The translations under genes and the position numbers were made by a program. Source: Ruminococcus sp. (GTDB taxonomy: Bacteria; Bacillota; Clostridia; Oscillospirales; Ruminococcaceae). From it: a stretch of 44,635 nt of DNA. Below the pieces are notes generated by a model, which searched no databases, was not told where the DNA came from, and was given only the letters and a program-made list of their open reading frames with translations. Shown here in pieces: positions 13,096 to 22,651 of this stretch; positions within the stretch are counted from its first letter, which is position 1; every line of letters starts with the position of its first letter. The DNA is taken from assembly GCA_017470535.1 (NCBI GenBank), contig JAFUYP010000032.1:1-44635 (forward strand), written 5' to 3'.

Positions 13096-15510
13096 ATGCA
13101 GTACGGATATTTTGATCTTGAAAACAAGGAATATGTCATCACAAGACCCGATACGCCTGCACCGTGGGCAAACTACTTAGGCTCACCCGAGTACGGCGCT
13201 ATCGTATCACAGAGCGGCGGCGGATATAGCTTTGTAAAGAGCGGCGCTAACGGAAGGATAGCAAGATACCGCTTCAATTCAAACATCGGTCTCCCGGGCA
13301 GATATGTATATATCAGGGATAACGACCTTAACGACTACTGGTCTGCAACATGGCAGCCTGTGGGCAAGCCGCTTGACAAGTTTAAGACAGAGTGCCACCA
13401 CGGTACAGCTTATACGACCGTTAAGAGCGAGTATGAGCAGATAGCCTCCGAGCTTACATACTATGTTCCTCTCAATAAGACCTATGAGGTCTGGAGACTA
13501 AAAGTCACCAATAACTCCGACAGGGTAAGGAGCCTTTCGACATTCGGCTTTATAGAGTTTACAAACGAGAACAACTATGAGCAGGATCAGGTAAACCTCC
13601 AGTATACCCTCTTTATCACAAGGACTTCCTTTGAGGGCAACAAGATAGTTCAGCATATCAACGAAAACAGCGGCAAGGACGAGAACGGCTCCAACTGGAG
13701 AGAAAGATTCTTCGGTCTTGTAGGCGCACCTGTTTCGGCATACAACGGCAGCCTTGACAGCTTTATCGGCTCTTACAGAGATTACGGAAACCCTGTTGCA
13801 GTCGAGAGGGGTTTCTGCGACAATAAGTGCAACTATAACTCAAATGCCTGCGGCGCACTCCAGAGCGAGGTCATGCTCGCACCCGGCGAAACTAAGGAGC
13901 TTATCTATATCTTAGGTCAGAAAAACCCGACCGAGGCTCAGGCTATACTTGATACATATAAAGAAGCAGGCAAGGTAGACGCTGAGGTCAGGGAGCTTGT
14001 TGATTACTGGCACGGTCAGCTCAACAACTTCCAGGTAAAGACTCCGTCAGAGGAGTTCAATAACATGGTAGACGTATGGAACGCTTACCAGTGCTTTATC
14101 ACATTCATCTGGTCAAGAGCCGCATCATTCATCTACTGCGGACTCAGAAACGGCTACGGTTACAGAGATACCGTTCAGGATATACAGGGTATCATCCATA
14201 TCAACCCCGAGCTTGCAGCCGAGAAGATAAGATTCATGCTCTCCGCACAGGTGTCAAACGGCGGCGGACTTCCGCTCGTTAAGTTCGACCATAACGCAGG
14301 ACATGAGACCTGCCCCGATGAGAACGACGAAAACAGCATTTACGCTAAGGAAACAGGCCACCCGTCATACAGAGCAGACGATGCACTGTGGCTGTTCCCG
14401 ACTATCGTTAAGTATATAGGCGAAACAGGCAATAAGGCATTCCTTGATGAGGAGATAGTTTATGCAGAAGAGGGCGGCGGCAAGGCTACCGTTTATGAGC
14501 ATCTCAAAAACGCTATCAGATTCTCGCAGGAGCGTCTTGGCGCACATAAGATGCCTGCCGGTCTGCACGCAGACTGGAACGACTGCCTGAGAATGGGCAA
14601 GCAGGGCGAGTCTACCTTCGTGGCATTCCAGCTCTACTACGCTATGAGCGTCATCAAGGGCTACGCCGAGGACAGAAACGATACAGAGTATGTGGAGTAT
14701 ATCAATAAGGTACAGGCAGAGCTTGGTAAGAGCCTTGCAGACTGCTGGGACGAGGACAGATTTATCCGTGGTATCCGTGATAACGGCGAGGTAGTCGGCG
14801 CTAAGAAGGATCCCGAGGCTTCAATGTGGCTCAATCCTCAGTCATGGTCGGTAATTTCCGGCTTCGCTTCCAAGGAGCAGGCTGAAACTGCTATGGATAA
14901 GGTCCACGAGATACTTAATACACCTTACGGTGTCAAGATCATGGAGCCGCCTTATGTAGATCACTACTTTGACGGTGCGCTCATGCACATCTTCAACCCC
15001 GATACAAAGGAAAACGGCGGTATCTTCTCGCAGACACAGGGCTGGGCTATACTTGCGGAGTCGCTTCTCGGCAGAGGTGACAGAGCGTTTGAGTACTTCC
15101 TCGAATCCGCTCCTGCATCTATGAACGATAAGGCAGAGGTAAGAGTATTAGAGCCGTACGTTCACGGTCAGTTCACCGAGTCCACACGTTCACCGTATGC
15201 AGGCAGGAGCCATGTTCACTGGCTGACAGGTACAGGCTCTACCGTTATGGTAGGATGCGTTGAGGGTATCTGCGGTATGCGTCCGAACGCTGACGGCCTG
15301 GTGATAAGCCCGTCTATCCCTCACGAGTGGGACGGCTTTGAGATAGAGAAGAACTTCAGAGGCAAGCACCTCTCGATCGTGATCAAGAACCCCGACCACG
15401 TTCAGTCTGGCGTCAAGTCCGTCACAGTAAACGGCGAGGCTGTTGAAGGCAACTTCGTTTGTGAGTGCAAGATGACAGACAATACAAAGATAGAAGTAGT
15501 ATTAGGCTAA
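13096..15510 (+). CDS. GH94 glycoside phosphorylase, cellobiose phosphorylase-like
   Basis: An 804-residue cytoplasmic enzyme that cleaves a beta-linked disaccharide with phosphate to give a sugar 1-phosphate plus a free sugar, sparing ATP. The N-terminal beta-sandwich starts MQYGYFDLENKEYVITRPDT and the (alpha/alpha)6 catalytic barrel contains GYGYRDTVQD and HADWNDC. Asp493 of that last motif aligns with the family's general acid. The length is typical for the cellobiose/chitobiose phosphorylase branch. By memory, parts of the N-terminus (PAPWANYLGS, GDYW-type segment) also resemble the N,N'-diacetylchitobiose enzyme, so the substrate is not certain; cellobiose is most likely in a Ruminococcus-type organism. 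No exporter or sugar transporter lies alongside. Monocistronic, terminator at 15521. Confidence 0.9.
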   Translation: MQYGYFDLENKEYVITRPDTPAPWANYLGSPEYGAIVSQSGGGYSFVKSGANGRIARYRFNSNIGLPGRYVYIRDNDLNDYWSATWQPVGKPLDKFKTECHHGTAYTTVKSEYEQIASELTYYVPLNKTYEVWRLKVTNNSDRVRSLSTFGFIEFTNENNYEQDQVNLQYTLFITRTSFEGNKIVQHINENSGKDENGSNWRERFFGLVGAPVSAYNGSLDSFIGSYRDYGNPVAVERGFCDNKCNYNSNACGALQSEVMLAPGETKELIYILGQKNPTEAQAILDTYKEAGKVDAEVRELVDYWHGQLNNFQVKTPSEEFNNMVDVWNAYQCFITFIWSRAASFIYCGLRNGYGYRDTVQDIQGIIHINPELAAEKIRFMLSAQVSNGGGLPLVKFDHNAGHETCPDENDENSIYAKETGHPSYRADDALWLFPTIVKYIGETGNKAFLDEEIVYAEEGGGKATVYEHLKNAIRFSQERLGAHKMPAGLHADWNDCLRMGKQGESTFVAFQLYYAMSVIKGYAEDRNDTEYVEYINKVQAELGKSLADCWDEDRFIRGIRDNGEVVGAKKDPEASMWLNPQSWSVISGFASKEQAETAMDKVHEILNTPYGVKIMEPPYVDHYFDGALMHIFNPDTKENGGIFSQTQGWAILAESLLGRGDRAFEYFLESAPASMNDKAEVRVLEPYVHGQFTESTRSPYAGRSHVHWLTGTGSTVMVGCVEGICGMRPNADGLVISPSIPHEWDGFEIEKNFRGKHLSIVIKNPDHVQSGVKSVTVNGEAVEGNFVCECKMTDNTKIEVVLG

Positions 15511-15520
15511 TAAATAAAGA

Positions 15521-15556
15521 CCGCCCGGTGGCAAACAAGCTGCCGGGCGGATTTTT
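15521..15556 (+). terminator. Terminator of the GH94 gene
   Basis: CCGCCCGG (15521-15528) pairs with CCGGGCGG (15543-15550), followed by ATTTTT. Confidence 0.85.
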
Positions 15557-15581
15557 AAAAGAAAAACAGGAGGAGAAAAAT

Positions 15582-16181
15582 ATGTTTTGTTCACAATGCG
15601 GAGCGCAGAATAACGACGGCGCTTCATTCTGCGTCGCCTGCGGCGCACCAATGAAAAAAGTGACACCCCCACAGGGTCAGCAGTTCACACAGATACCCAC
15701 GCCCCCTCAGTACGGGCAGCAGCCCCAGCAGAGCGGCAGCTTCGGCGAGATGATAAACGACCTGAAAATGAGCCTTACCACCCCCGGCGGACTGATCGCA
15801 TTCATACTCAGCCGTTTCAATGTCATAGCTATCGGCGGCGCATTGCTTATGTTTATCGGGCTCTTCCCGAACTTCGTGTCAGCATCTGTCTATGGGCTTA
15901 AAATAGGTGCTGCGCTCATCAAGGGCGGCGACGGCGTGATAGTGCTTATCGTGTCGCTTATCTGTATATGTGCAGGATTGCTCGGAATGCACAAGACGAC
16001 TATCGCCTGTGCGGCAGTAAACCTGCTGATAATATTTATTGATATAGCAGATATATCAGGCAGCCTTGACGTAGGCGCAGGCTTTGTGCTGATACTCTTA
16101 GGCGGACTTGCAACGATAGCAGGCTCGGTAATGGGCATCATGTACGCAAAGCAGGGCAAAAAGCTCCCCCTGCAAAAATGA
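15582..16181 (+). CDS. Zinc-ribbon membrane protein
   Basis: A 199-residue protein with an N-terminal double-CxxC zinc ribbon (C3-x2-C6 and C17-x2-C20; MFCSQCGAQNNDGASFCVAC). A Gln/Pro-rich linker (about 26-52) follows, then about four membrane segments (residues 76-100, 107-135, 138-155, 160-185). Such zinc-ribbon/polytopic proteins are common in clostridia and mostly uncharacterised. The ATG at 15582 follows AGGAGGAG and begins exactly at the ribbon. Its terminator at 16201 shows it is a single-gene unit. Confidence 0.8.
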   Translation: MFCSQCGAQNNDGASFCVACGAPMKKVTPPQGQQFTQIPTPPQYGQQPQQSGSFGEMINDLKMSLTTPGGLIAFILSRFNVIAIGGALLMFIGLFPNFVSASVYGLKIGAALIKGGDGVIVLIVSLICICAGLLGMHKTTIACAAVNLLIIFIDIADISGSLDVGAGFVLILLGGLATIAGSVMGIMYAKQGKKLPLQK

Positions 16182-16200
16182 TATGATACCTAAAAAATAT

Positions 16201-16236
16201 CTCCCTCACCTGTTTAAAGGTGGGGGAGATTATTTT
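16201..16236 (+). terminator. Terminator of the zinc-ribbon gene
   Basis: CTCCCTCACC (16201-16210) pairs with GGTGGGGGAG (16219-16228) with one G-T pair, followed by ATTATTTTTT. Confidence 0.8.
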
Positions 16237-16327
16237 TTATGTGTTTCTTCATTCCCGGATATAGTTTTTCTTGCGATAATGCTAAGATATAGCAAAGATG
16301 TATCATCAGCAAACTGCATTCCCTGCT

Positions 16328-16570
16328 TTATTGATCAGTATTCTCATATTTTTTCAGCCTTTCCTCACGAATGTCTTTCATATCAATATCAGCTTTATTT
16401 TTCAGAATACCTCTTAGCTGTGAAACTATCATCGTTACATCTTTTTGGGGAGGAATGAGCCTTGCAACTTCTTTGCCGTTTTTGAGTATCATTATTTCCT
16501 CTCCGTCCTGTGCCGTCTGTAAATAGCGTCCGAAATCGTTGTGAAATTCTGTCGATTCCACGGTTATCAC
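16328..16570 (-). CDS. Phd/YefM-type antitoxin without visible toxin
   Basis: An 80-residue protein of the Phd/YefM family. Its N-terminal DNA-binding half is ITVESTEFHNDFGRYLQTAQ, then EEIMILKNGKEVARLIPP. The C-terminal toxin-neutralising half is short and charged (RGILKNKADIDMKDIREERL). The GTG at 16570 is favoured by AGGAGG 8 nt upstream; a longer open frame to 16630 starts within a GC-rich palindrome. No Doc, YoeB or PIN-type toxin gene follows on the same strand. The 3' side contains only an open frame of 29 codons (16230-16319) beginning ATGCAGTTTGCTGATG with weak AGGGA upstream, then the zinc-ribbon gene's terminator. It is therefore an orphan antitoxin or the remains of a toxin-antitoxin pair. 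Confidence 0.8.
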   Translation of the reverse strand: MITVESTEFHNDFGRYLQTAQDGEEIMILKNGKEVARLIPPQKDVTMIVSQLRGILKNKADIDMKDIREERLKKYENTDQ

Positions 16571-16645
16571 TGCACTCACCTCCTGTTGATAATAACTCCC
16601 CCGGCAGACCACATCGTCCCCCGGGGGCATACATTTTTTGTAGTA

Positions 16646-18526
16646 TTATACCATCAGATCACAGACTAAATTCGCAAACTCCACCGGGTCCTCTATCGGC
16701 AGACCCTCGATAAGCTGTGCCTGTGCGTAAAGCAGCTTAGTGTAGTCTGACAGCTTGTCCTTGTCGCTGTCGTAAAGACTTTTGAGCTTTTCAAAGATCG
16801 CATGGTTCGGGTTTATTTCAAGCGCTTTTTCAGCCTTGACCTTGTTGTCATTCTGCGGCATGGAATTGAGTACCTTTTCCATTTCGATCGTTATGTTGCC
16901 GTCTGATGACAGACAAACAGGGTGACTTTTGAGCTTGCCCGAAAGCCTTACTGTCTTAACCTTGTCGGCAATTGCCTTCTGCATATATTCAAGCATTTCC
17001 TTGCTGTTGTCGGCGAGCTTCTTTGCCTCTTCCTTTTCCTCTTCGGAATCAAGATCAAGCTCTGCATCGCTTATCGACTTGAAGTGCTTGCCCTCGTACT
17101 CCATGAGTACCTTTATCGCAAACTCGTCTACGTCCTGTGTAAAGTAAAGCACCTCGTATCCCTTGTCCTTGAACGCCTCCATCTGCGGCAGCAGATCTAT
17201 GCGCTCCTTTGTTTCGCCGCAGGCGTAGTAGATGTCCTCCTGCCCCTCCTTCATTCTCGAAACATATTCGGCAAGCGTTACATTCTTGCCCTCAAATGTA
17301 GACGGGAATATCAGCAGATCTTTGAGCGTGTCCTTGCATGAGCCGTATGACTGGTATATGCCGAACTTGAACTGTAGCCCGAATACCGAGAAGAACTTCT
17401 CATACTTCTCCCTGTCGTTTTTGAGCAGCTTTGTAAGCTCGTTCTTGATAGAGCGTTCAAGATTTCTGGCGATTATTTTCAGCTGCCTGTCATGCTGTAA
17501 AAACTCACGGGAAATGTTTAATGATAAGTCCTCGGAATCCACAACGCCCTTTACAAAGCTGAACCAGTCAGGTAAAAGCTCTGCACACTTGTCCATTATC
17601 ATGACCCCGCTCGAATAGAGCTGCAAGCCCTTTTCGTAGTCCTTTGAGTAGTAGTCAAACGGCGCACGGGCAGGAATGTATAAAAGCGCATCATAAGTCG
17701 CCGTGCCTTCGTTCTTTGCGTGAATGTGAGTTATCGGCGGCTCGTAGTCCATGAATTTGTCAACATAGAAATTGTTGTAATCCTCATCGGTAAGCTCGCT
17801 CTTTGAGCGCTTCCAGATAGGTGTCATGGTGTTGAGCGTTTCTATTTCTTTTGTAACGGTCGGCTCCTTGCCCTCTTCCTCGTAGTGGGTGTGCTCGACC
17901 TCCATTTTTATCGGGAACCTGATGTAGTCGGAGTATTTCTTTACAAGCGACTGTATCTGATACTGCTCCAAATACTTGTCATAGTTCTCATCATCAGTGT
18001 TGTCTTTGAGTATCAGCGTTATCTCCGTGCCGAAAGTATCCTTTTCGCAAGGCTCTACCGTGTAGCCGGACGCACCCTTTGAGCGCCACTCAAACGCCTC
18101 ATCACTGCCGTATGACTTCGATCTTACTATGACCTCCTTTGCCACCATGAACGCCGAGTAGAAGCCTACACCGAACTGTCCTATTATGTCAACATCATCG
18201 CCCAGCTCGTTTTCCTTTTTGAATGCCAGTGAGCCCGACTTTGCGATAGTACCGAGATTGGTTTCAAGCTCGCTCTCGGTCATGCCGATGCCGTTGTCTG
18301 TTATTTTGAGTATGCGATTTTCCTTGTCTGCCTCTATCATAATGCAGAAATCGTCCTTGTTCAGCCCCACAGAGGTGTCTGTCAGCGACTTGAAATACAG
18401 CTTGTCAAGCGCATCAGATGCGTTTGATATAAGCTCTCTTAAAAATATCTCCTTGTGTGTGTAGATAGAACCTATCATCATATCCAGCAGCTTTTTGCTC
18501 TCTGCCTTGAACTGTTTTGTGCCCAT
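16646..18526 (-). CDS. htpG: Chaperone protein HtpG (Hsp90)
   Basis: A 626-residue ATP-dependent chaperone dimer. The N-terminal GHKL ATPase domain contains [13 protein letters not shown] (catalytic Glu and Asn), the ATP-lid Asp motif ITDNGIGM and the glycine-rich [12 protein letters not shown]. The middle domain contains [19 protein letters not shown] with the conserved catalytic-loop Arg. The C-terminal dimerisation domain is present and the length is normal. The start follows AGGAGT. A perfect CIRCE operator lies at 18569-18595, directly downstream of the promoter, so HrcA control and heat induction are expected. This differs from B. subtilis, where htpG is not an HrcA target. Confidence 0.97.
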   Translation of the reverse strand: MGTKQFKAESKKLLDMMIGSIYTHKEIFLRELISNASDALDKLYFKSLTDTSVGLNKDDFCIMIEADKENRILKITDNGIGMTESELETNLGTIAKSGSLAFKKENELGDDVDIIGQFGVGFYSAFMVAKEVIVRSKSYGSDEAFEWRSKGASGYTVEPCEKDTFGTEITLILKDNTDDENYDKYLEQYQIQSLVKKYSDYIRFPIKMEVEHTHYEEEGKEPTVTKEIETLNTMTPIWKRSKSELTDEDYNNFYVDKFMDYEPPITHIHAKNEGTATYDALLYIPARAPFDYYSKDYEKGLQLYSSGVMIMDKCAELLPDWFSFVKGVVDSEDLSLNISREFLQHDRQLKIIARNLERSIKNELTKLLKNDREKYEKFFSVFGLQFKFGIYQSYGSCKDTLKDLLIFPSTFEGKNVTLAEYVSRMKEGQEDIYYACGETKERIDLLPQMEAFKDKGYEVLYFTQDVDEFAIKVLMEYEGKHFKSISDAELDLDSEEEKEEAKKLADNSKEMLEYMQKAIADKVKTVRLSGKLKSHPVCLSSDGNITIEMEKVLNSMPQNDNKVKAEKALEINPNHAIFEKLKSLYDSDKDKLSDYTKLLYAQAQLIEGLPIEDPVEFANLVCDLMV

Positions 18527-18568
18527 GCTTCATTACTCCTTTATATATGTTTTCGGGAAACGAGTGTT

Positions 18569-18595
18569 TTAGCACTCTTATCTCCCGAGTGCTAA
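18569..18595. promoter_or_regulatory. CIRCE operator (HrcA-binding site)
   Basis: TTAGCACTC (18569-18577), 9-bp spacer, GAGTGCTAA (18587-18595): an exact match to the CIRCE consensus. It begins within 5 bp of the -10 box of the htpG promoter, where bound HrcA would block transcription. Confidence 0.97.
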
Positions 18596-18599
18596 TTAT

Positions 18600-18627
18600 A
18601 TTATACACCATTGTCCACAAAAATCAA
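18600..18627 (-). promoter_or_regulatory. htpG promoter
   Basis: Minus strand: TTGATT (18622-18627), 16 bp, TATAAT (18600-18605), immediately upstream of CIRCE. A second overlapping TATAAT lies at 18595-18600. Confidence 0.75.
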
Positions 18628-18689
18628 CCCCTGTAAAGAAATATCAAAGATTAGTTTACATAATATTAATATTTATATCTCCCATTTAT

Positions 18690-18718
18690 TTGAAAAATAC
18701 CTTATGATATGTTATAAT
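18690..18718 (+). promoter_or_regulatory. Promoter of the CPBP protease gene
   Basis: TTGAAA (18690-18695), 17 bp, TATAAT (18713-18718); ribosome site GGAAGG before the ATG at 18749. It is divergent from the htpG promoter. Confidence 0.75.
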
Positions 18719-18748
18719 AAGAACATATGAAAGAACGGAAGGAACACT

Positions 18749-19816
18749 ATGGATATATATAACCCCTATCCTCCGGGCGGCGCACCTGTGCCCGACCCGG
18801 TCATGATGATAAATGAGCAGCGCCGCCGGGAACGCCACGGGCTGTTTGTAAACGCCATGAAGCTCGGTATACTGCTTCTTATGTATGAGGGGCTTACATA
18901 TGTGATGAACAGACTTTATTTCATCGCACTCTATGTAAGCGCCACAGGCTCGTTCACACTTGATATGAACGAGATACGCAAATACCTGTCGGATCACTAC
19001 TCCACCTATTCATCGAGCTTTTACAGTATGCTCGGCAACCTCTCAATAGTCAGCGTGTCAGTCGTGGTGCTGTTTGTTGCGGCAAGAGTGATGTTTAAGA
19101 TAAGCCTTGTGCCTATGCTAAGACCAAAGGCTGCGTATTTTTCCGGCGGCATAAAATGGTTCTCAGCGTCAATGAGCATAAACGTGCTGGTGTCGTTTCT
19201 CGTAGGTATACTTGTGTATGTATTAGGAACGATAGGCGTAGTCGTGCCGGAGTCTGATTTTTCCATGACTGACAGCTCCTTAGGTACGCTCATCATGCAG
19301 TTTCTCTACGTCGTAGCCATAGGTCCTGTATGTGAGGAATTTATCTATCGTGGGCTTGTCATAACCCTGTTAAAGCCCTACGGCAAGGGGCTTGCGGTGT
19401 TCTTCTCGGCGTTCATCTTCGGCTTAATGCACGGCAATATCCCGCAGTTCGCAGCCACCTTTGCAGGCGGTCTTGTGTTTGCGGCAGTCGCCGTGAAGTA
19501 TGATTCCATCGTGCCGACGCTCGTTATGCACATACTCAATAACATTGCAGCGAGCATCTACGATTTCACCGATGTTTTAGGCATATCAAGAAGCACCGCC
19601 GGCAATATCTATAATTCCATAGTGATAGTATGTATGGTGTTCGGGCTTTATATGCTGATAGTACATTTCAGACAGCTAAGACCTTCGGAGGAAAAGCGCT
19701 TTTCCCTCACATCGGGACAGAGAAGACTTGCTGTGTTTTCAAATATAGCGATGCTCGTGTACTTCGGGTTCATCGCAATAAAATATATAAGATCATTTAT
19801 GATGTACAATCAATGA
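18749..19816 (+). CDS. CPBP-family intramembrane metalloprotease
   Basis: A 355-residue integral membrane protein of the CAAX-protease/bacteriocin-processing (ABI) family. About eight membrane helices are seen. The active-site motifs lie in the C-terminal half: CEEFIYRG (EExxxR), FGLMHGN (FxxxH) and VMHILNN (HxxxN). Bacterial members process peptides or give immunity to bacteriocins; substrate unknown. It is followed after 45 bp by a large membrane protein, and the two may be co-transcribed. The gene's end lies in a tandem duplication (GTACAATCAATGATCTT then GTACGATCAATGATCTT, 19803-19838), so the stop codon is within the first copy. Confidence 0.9.
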   Translation: MDIYNPYPPGGAPVPDPVMMINEQRRRERHGLFVNAMKLGILLLMYEGLTYVMNRLYFIALYVSATGSFTLDMNEIRKYLSDHYSTYSSSFYSMLGNLSIVSVSVVVLFVAARVMFKISLVPMLRPKAAYFSGGIKWFSASMSINVLVSFLVGILVYVLGTIGVVVPESDFSMTDSSLGTLIMQFLYVVAIGPVCEEFIYRGLVITLLKPYGKGLAVFFSAFIFGLMHGNIPQFAATFAGGLVFAAVAVKYDSIVPTLVMHILNNIAASIYDFTDVLGISRSTAGNIYNSIVIVCMVFGLYMLIVHFRQLRPSEEKRFSLTSGQRRLAVFSNIAMLVYFGFIAIKYIRSFMMYNQ

Positions 19817-19861
19817 TCTTTGTACGATCAATGATCTTAATGTAAAGGGGGGCGAGCGTAA

Positions 19862-22549
19862 ATGCTGCTGTTTGTATGGCTCATATTGCCTTTGATACTG
19901 CTGCCGCTGTTTATCAGGGAGCAGAATAAAACCAAGCGCCATGCTGTGTTCATAAACGAGCTTTACTGTACCGGGCGTATCTCCGATGATGAGTATTTCA
20001 AAGCCCTCGGCTATGCCCCTGCTTTCGTGCTCAGACAGCAGCGTGAGAATTTCCTGCGCTCTCAGGGTGTCGCTCCTGCTGCCTCTGCGCCTTCACCTGC
20101 CCCGGGCGCACCTGTTCCGCCTGTTCCGCCGCAGGGCGTACCTCCCATACCGCAGGGCGTACCACCCATACCGCAGGGCGTACCACCCATGCCCGGCAGT
20201 ATCCCAAAGCCTGCACCTGCACAGTTCACATCGGCAGGCACAGGGAATATAAACGCCCCTCATCAGAACCTGCAAAATGGCTATATCCCCTCTGCCCCTG
20301 CATATACACCGCCGCCAAAGCAGCAGGTAAGCTCATCATCTGTCATGCTGACAGTGGGCGTTGTGCTGGTATCTGTCGCAGGGCTTATATTCGCAACAGC
20401 CGTCTGGTCAACGATGAGCGGTCTCGGCAGGAGCGCTACTATCGCATTTGCGGCAGCATTTTTCTATATCATCAGCTTCTTTTCAAATAAAAAGCTCGGC
20501 GTTAAAAATTCCTCCAACGCCTTCTTTATGTTAGGCTCGGTGTTTTGTGTTATAACCTTTCTTACCGCCGGCTATTATCAGCTTATGGGCAATGAGTTCA
20601 CCTTTGACGGCGACCACCAGTGGCTTTTCATCGGTACGTCAGCACTGCTTGCAGCGCTTCTTGCCCACGCCGGCAGCAGACTTTTTGCAAGACCCTACTA
20701 TCATGGCGCTTCGATATGCGGCGTGTACCTTTTCTATGTTCTGCTGTCAGTCGATGTGTCGGTGCCGTCCTCGGGGGCGTTCTCGCTTATGATGTCGGCA
20801 GCACTGTGCGTCACGGCACCCCTGACGGCAATACATAAAAAGTCCGGCTCTGTTACAGACACCCTTTTGCCGGTGCTTACAGGCTTGTCCGCCGTGATGA
20901 CGCTCTATTCGCCGTTCACGGTGAGGTTTGCACGCTGGAAGACCCCCGATACGCTTGCAGCAATGGTAGTTTTTCTGCTGCTGTGCGCCCTTGCCTGTAA
21001 ACGTGAGAGCAGGAACCTCTGGGGCGTGCATAGTATATATGTCATACCCTTTGTTATAAGTATCATAATGCAGACTATGAGTGATAAGGACGATCTGCTC
21101 CTTATGACGTTTATATACCTCTCAGTTTTGTGCGTGGGGCTTGTGTACAGAGCCTTTCCGCTTATAAGGTCTGACATCTCCGATAACGTCTATCTCATAG
21201 CCGGAGCTGTTATCCTTATCGTGAATATCGGCACGAACGCCGACTATTCCCTTGTCCCGGCGCTGCTTTACATTGTCCTGTTCGGGCATCTTTGTATTTT
21301 CGCCTTTGATAAGCGTGTAAAGCCTGACAGGAATATCTACCCTCTCTGCCTGCCCATTCCCCTGCTTTTTGCAGCCGTGTGTGTAAGGCTATATGTAAAC
21401 CACAGCCTGCCCACCGCTTCCGATACGCTTTCAAGATCCGACAAGTCCTCGCTCATCATAGCATCACTTGTCGTTATATATGCAGCGGCAGAGTTTTATT
21501 TTTCATCACTTTATAAAAGCAAGAGCTTCTACCGCTTGCACGCATATGCCTTTACAGCAGGGGCGGTTATAATGTCAGTGTTCCTGTTCGACACGGGGGA
21601 AAATATCCCTGTTATGATATTTGCGTCCTTTGCAGCGGCATTAGCGGCTGCTGCAACGCACCTGAGTACGGCACAGCCTGCCTCGGCAGTCCCGGCAGCG
21701 GTGTGTATGCTCGTTGTCACTAATATAATAGTTTCGGCAGTCGATGACGGATATGCTTTCACAGACCTTTTCGTCCGTGCAGGTGTTACGGCATTTGCGG
21801 CACTGCTGTCAAGACTTCTCTTCCCCGGCTCGCTTGTAAAGACCGAAAACGGTAAAACAAAAGCCGACTTTCTTGCCGCCGCATCAATGATAGGTCTTGT
21901 CAGTCTGTTTATGCTTGATGTCTTTGAAGTACCGGCAGGTGACGCTAAGACAGCACGCTTTGTATTCTGGCTGCTTGCAGCGTTCATCGCATTTATGTTT
22001 ATAAGGAAAAGCGCCAATGACAGCTTTAATACAGCGCTCAGGCTGATATCGTCATTTGCACTGATGAAAGCCTTTATCGCAAGACCGTTCCTTGTGTCGG
22101 ACGAGCAGAGCGTCAATACAAAGATCGCCGTTACGCTGGTCGCACTTTTCGGCTTTGCGGCAAGGTATATCCTTCGCAAAAACGAGGTCTTTTCCGAAAA
22201 CTTCGCCATGACCGTGCATATCATCTCACTTGTGATACTTGTGGGAGATGCGCTCACACACCAGACGCTTGCAAATACCCTTATAGTAATGTCCACGGCG
22301 GCAGTGATAATGGTAGTGTCATTTATCATCAAGAAAAAGCGCTGGTTCCTTATCTCCGCCGTAATGCTCACAGGGCTTACGATATATGTGTGCAGGGATT
22401 TCCTTATGTCGATAAGCTGGTGGGTGTACCTTCTTGTTGTCGGCTCGGCGCTTATCGCTATCGCCGTCACCAACGAATACTTAAAGAACCGCCCCCGTGA
22501 CGACAGCGAAAAGCCGCACGGCAGATTTTTTGAGGAATGGAAATGGTAG
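19862..22549 (+). CDS. Large polytopic membrane protein with SHOCT-like N-terminus and PQGV repeats
   Basis: An 895-residue protein of unknown function. Residues 2-18 form a membrane helix. A SHOCT-like segment follows (FINELYCTGRISDDEYFKAL, about 31-50), then a Pro/Ala-rich cytoplasmic linker (70-160) with three copies of the heptad PPIPQGV encoded by a 21-bp tandem repeat. From about 165 to 880 there are some 22-25 hydrophobic helices with almost no long loops, ending in a charged tail (RPRDDSEKPHGRFFEEWKW). The layout recalls DUF2339/DUF2157-type giant membrane proteins of Firmicutes. No transporter signature was recognised. Start follows AAAGGGGGGCGAG. Probably in an operon with the CPBP protease. 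Confidence 0.75.
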   Translation: MLLFVWLILPLILLPLFIREQNKTKRHAVFINELYCTGRISDDEYFKALGYAPAFVLRQQRENFLRSQGVAPAASAPSPAPGAPVPPVPPQGVPPIPQGVPPIPQGVPPMPGSIPKPAPAQFTSAGTGNINAPHQNLQNGYIPSAPAYTPPPKQQVSSSSVMLTVGVVLVSVAGLIFATAVWSTMSGLGRSATIAFAAAFFYIISFFSNKKLGVKNSSNAFFMLGSVFCVITFLTAGYYQLMGNEFTFDGDHQWLFIGTSALLAALLAHAGSRLFARPYYHGASICGVYLFYVLLSVDVSVPSSGAFSLMMSAALCVTAPLTAIHKKSGSVTDTLLPVLTGLSAVMTLYSPFTVRFARWKTPDTLAAMVVFLLLCALACKRESRNLWGVHSIYVIPFVISIIMQTMSDKDDLLLMTFIYLSVLCVGLVYRAFPLIRSDISDNVYLIAGAVILIVNIGTNADYSLVPALLYIVLFGHLCIFAFDKRVKPDRNIYPLCLPIPLLFAAVCVRLYVNHSLPTASDTLSRSDKSSLIIASLVVIYAAAEFYFSSLYKSKSFYRLHAYAFTAGAVIMSVFLFDTGENIPVMIFASFAAALAAAATHLSTAQPASAVPAAVCMLVVTNIIVSAVDDGYAFTDLFVRAGVTAFAALLSRLLFPGSLVKTENGKTKADFLAAASMIGLVSLFMLDVFEVPAGDAKTARFVFWLLAAFIAFMFIRKSANDSFNTALRLISSFALMKAFIARPFLVSDEQSVNTKIAVTLVALFGFAARYILRKNEVFSENFAMTVHIISLVILVGDALTHQTLANTLIVMSTAAVIMVVSFIIKKKRWFLISAVMLTGLTIYVCRDFLMSISWWVYLLVVGSALIAIAVTNEYLKNRPRDDSEKPHGRFFEEWKW
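20129..20191 (+). repeat. Three 21-bp tandem repeats inside a coding sequence
   Basis: Units at 20129-20149, 20150-20170 and 20171-20191 differ at one or two bases and encode the repeat PPQGV(P)PI in the linker of the large membrane protein. Copy number is likely to vary by slippage. Confidence 0.85.
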
Positions 22550-22570
22550 CCGGGCTCCACGGATATGTCA

Positions 22571-22599
22571 TTGACAAAAAATTTAATATATGGTAATAT
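22571..22599 (+). promoter_or_regulatory. Promoter of the ABC exporter operon
   Basis: TTGACA (22571-22576), 17 bp, TAATAT (22594-22599), then AGGAGGAG before the ATG at 22652. Confidence 0.75.
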
Positions 22600-22651
22600 A
22601 TTTCTATATGGGTCATAATAGTACCCGGTTTATTAAAAAGGAGGAGAAAAT

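Noticed and set aside
16618-16627. CCCCCGGGGG palindrome as htpG terminator
   Set aside because: On the minus strand no T run follows; the T run lies on the plus-strand side where no gene would need it.
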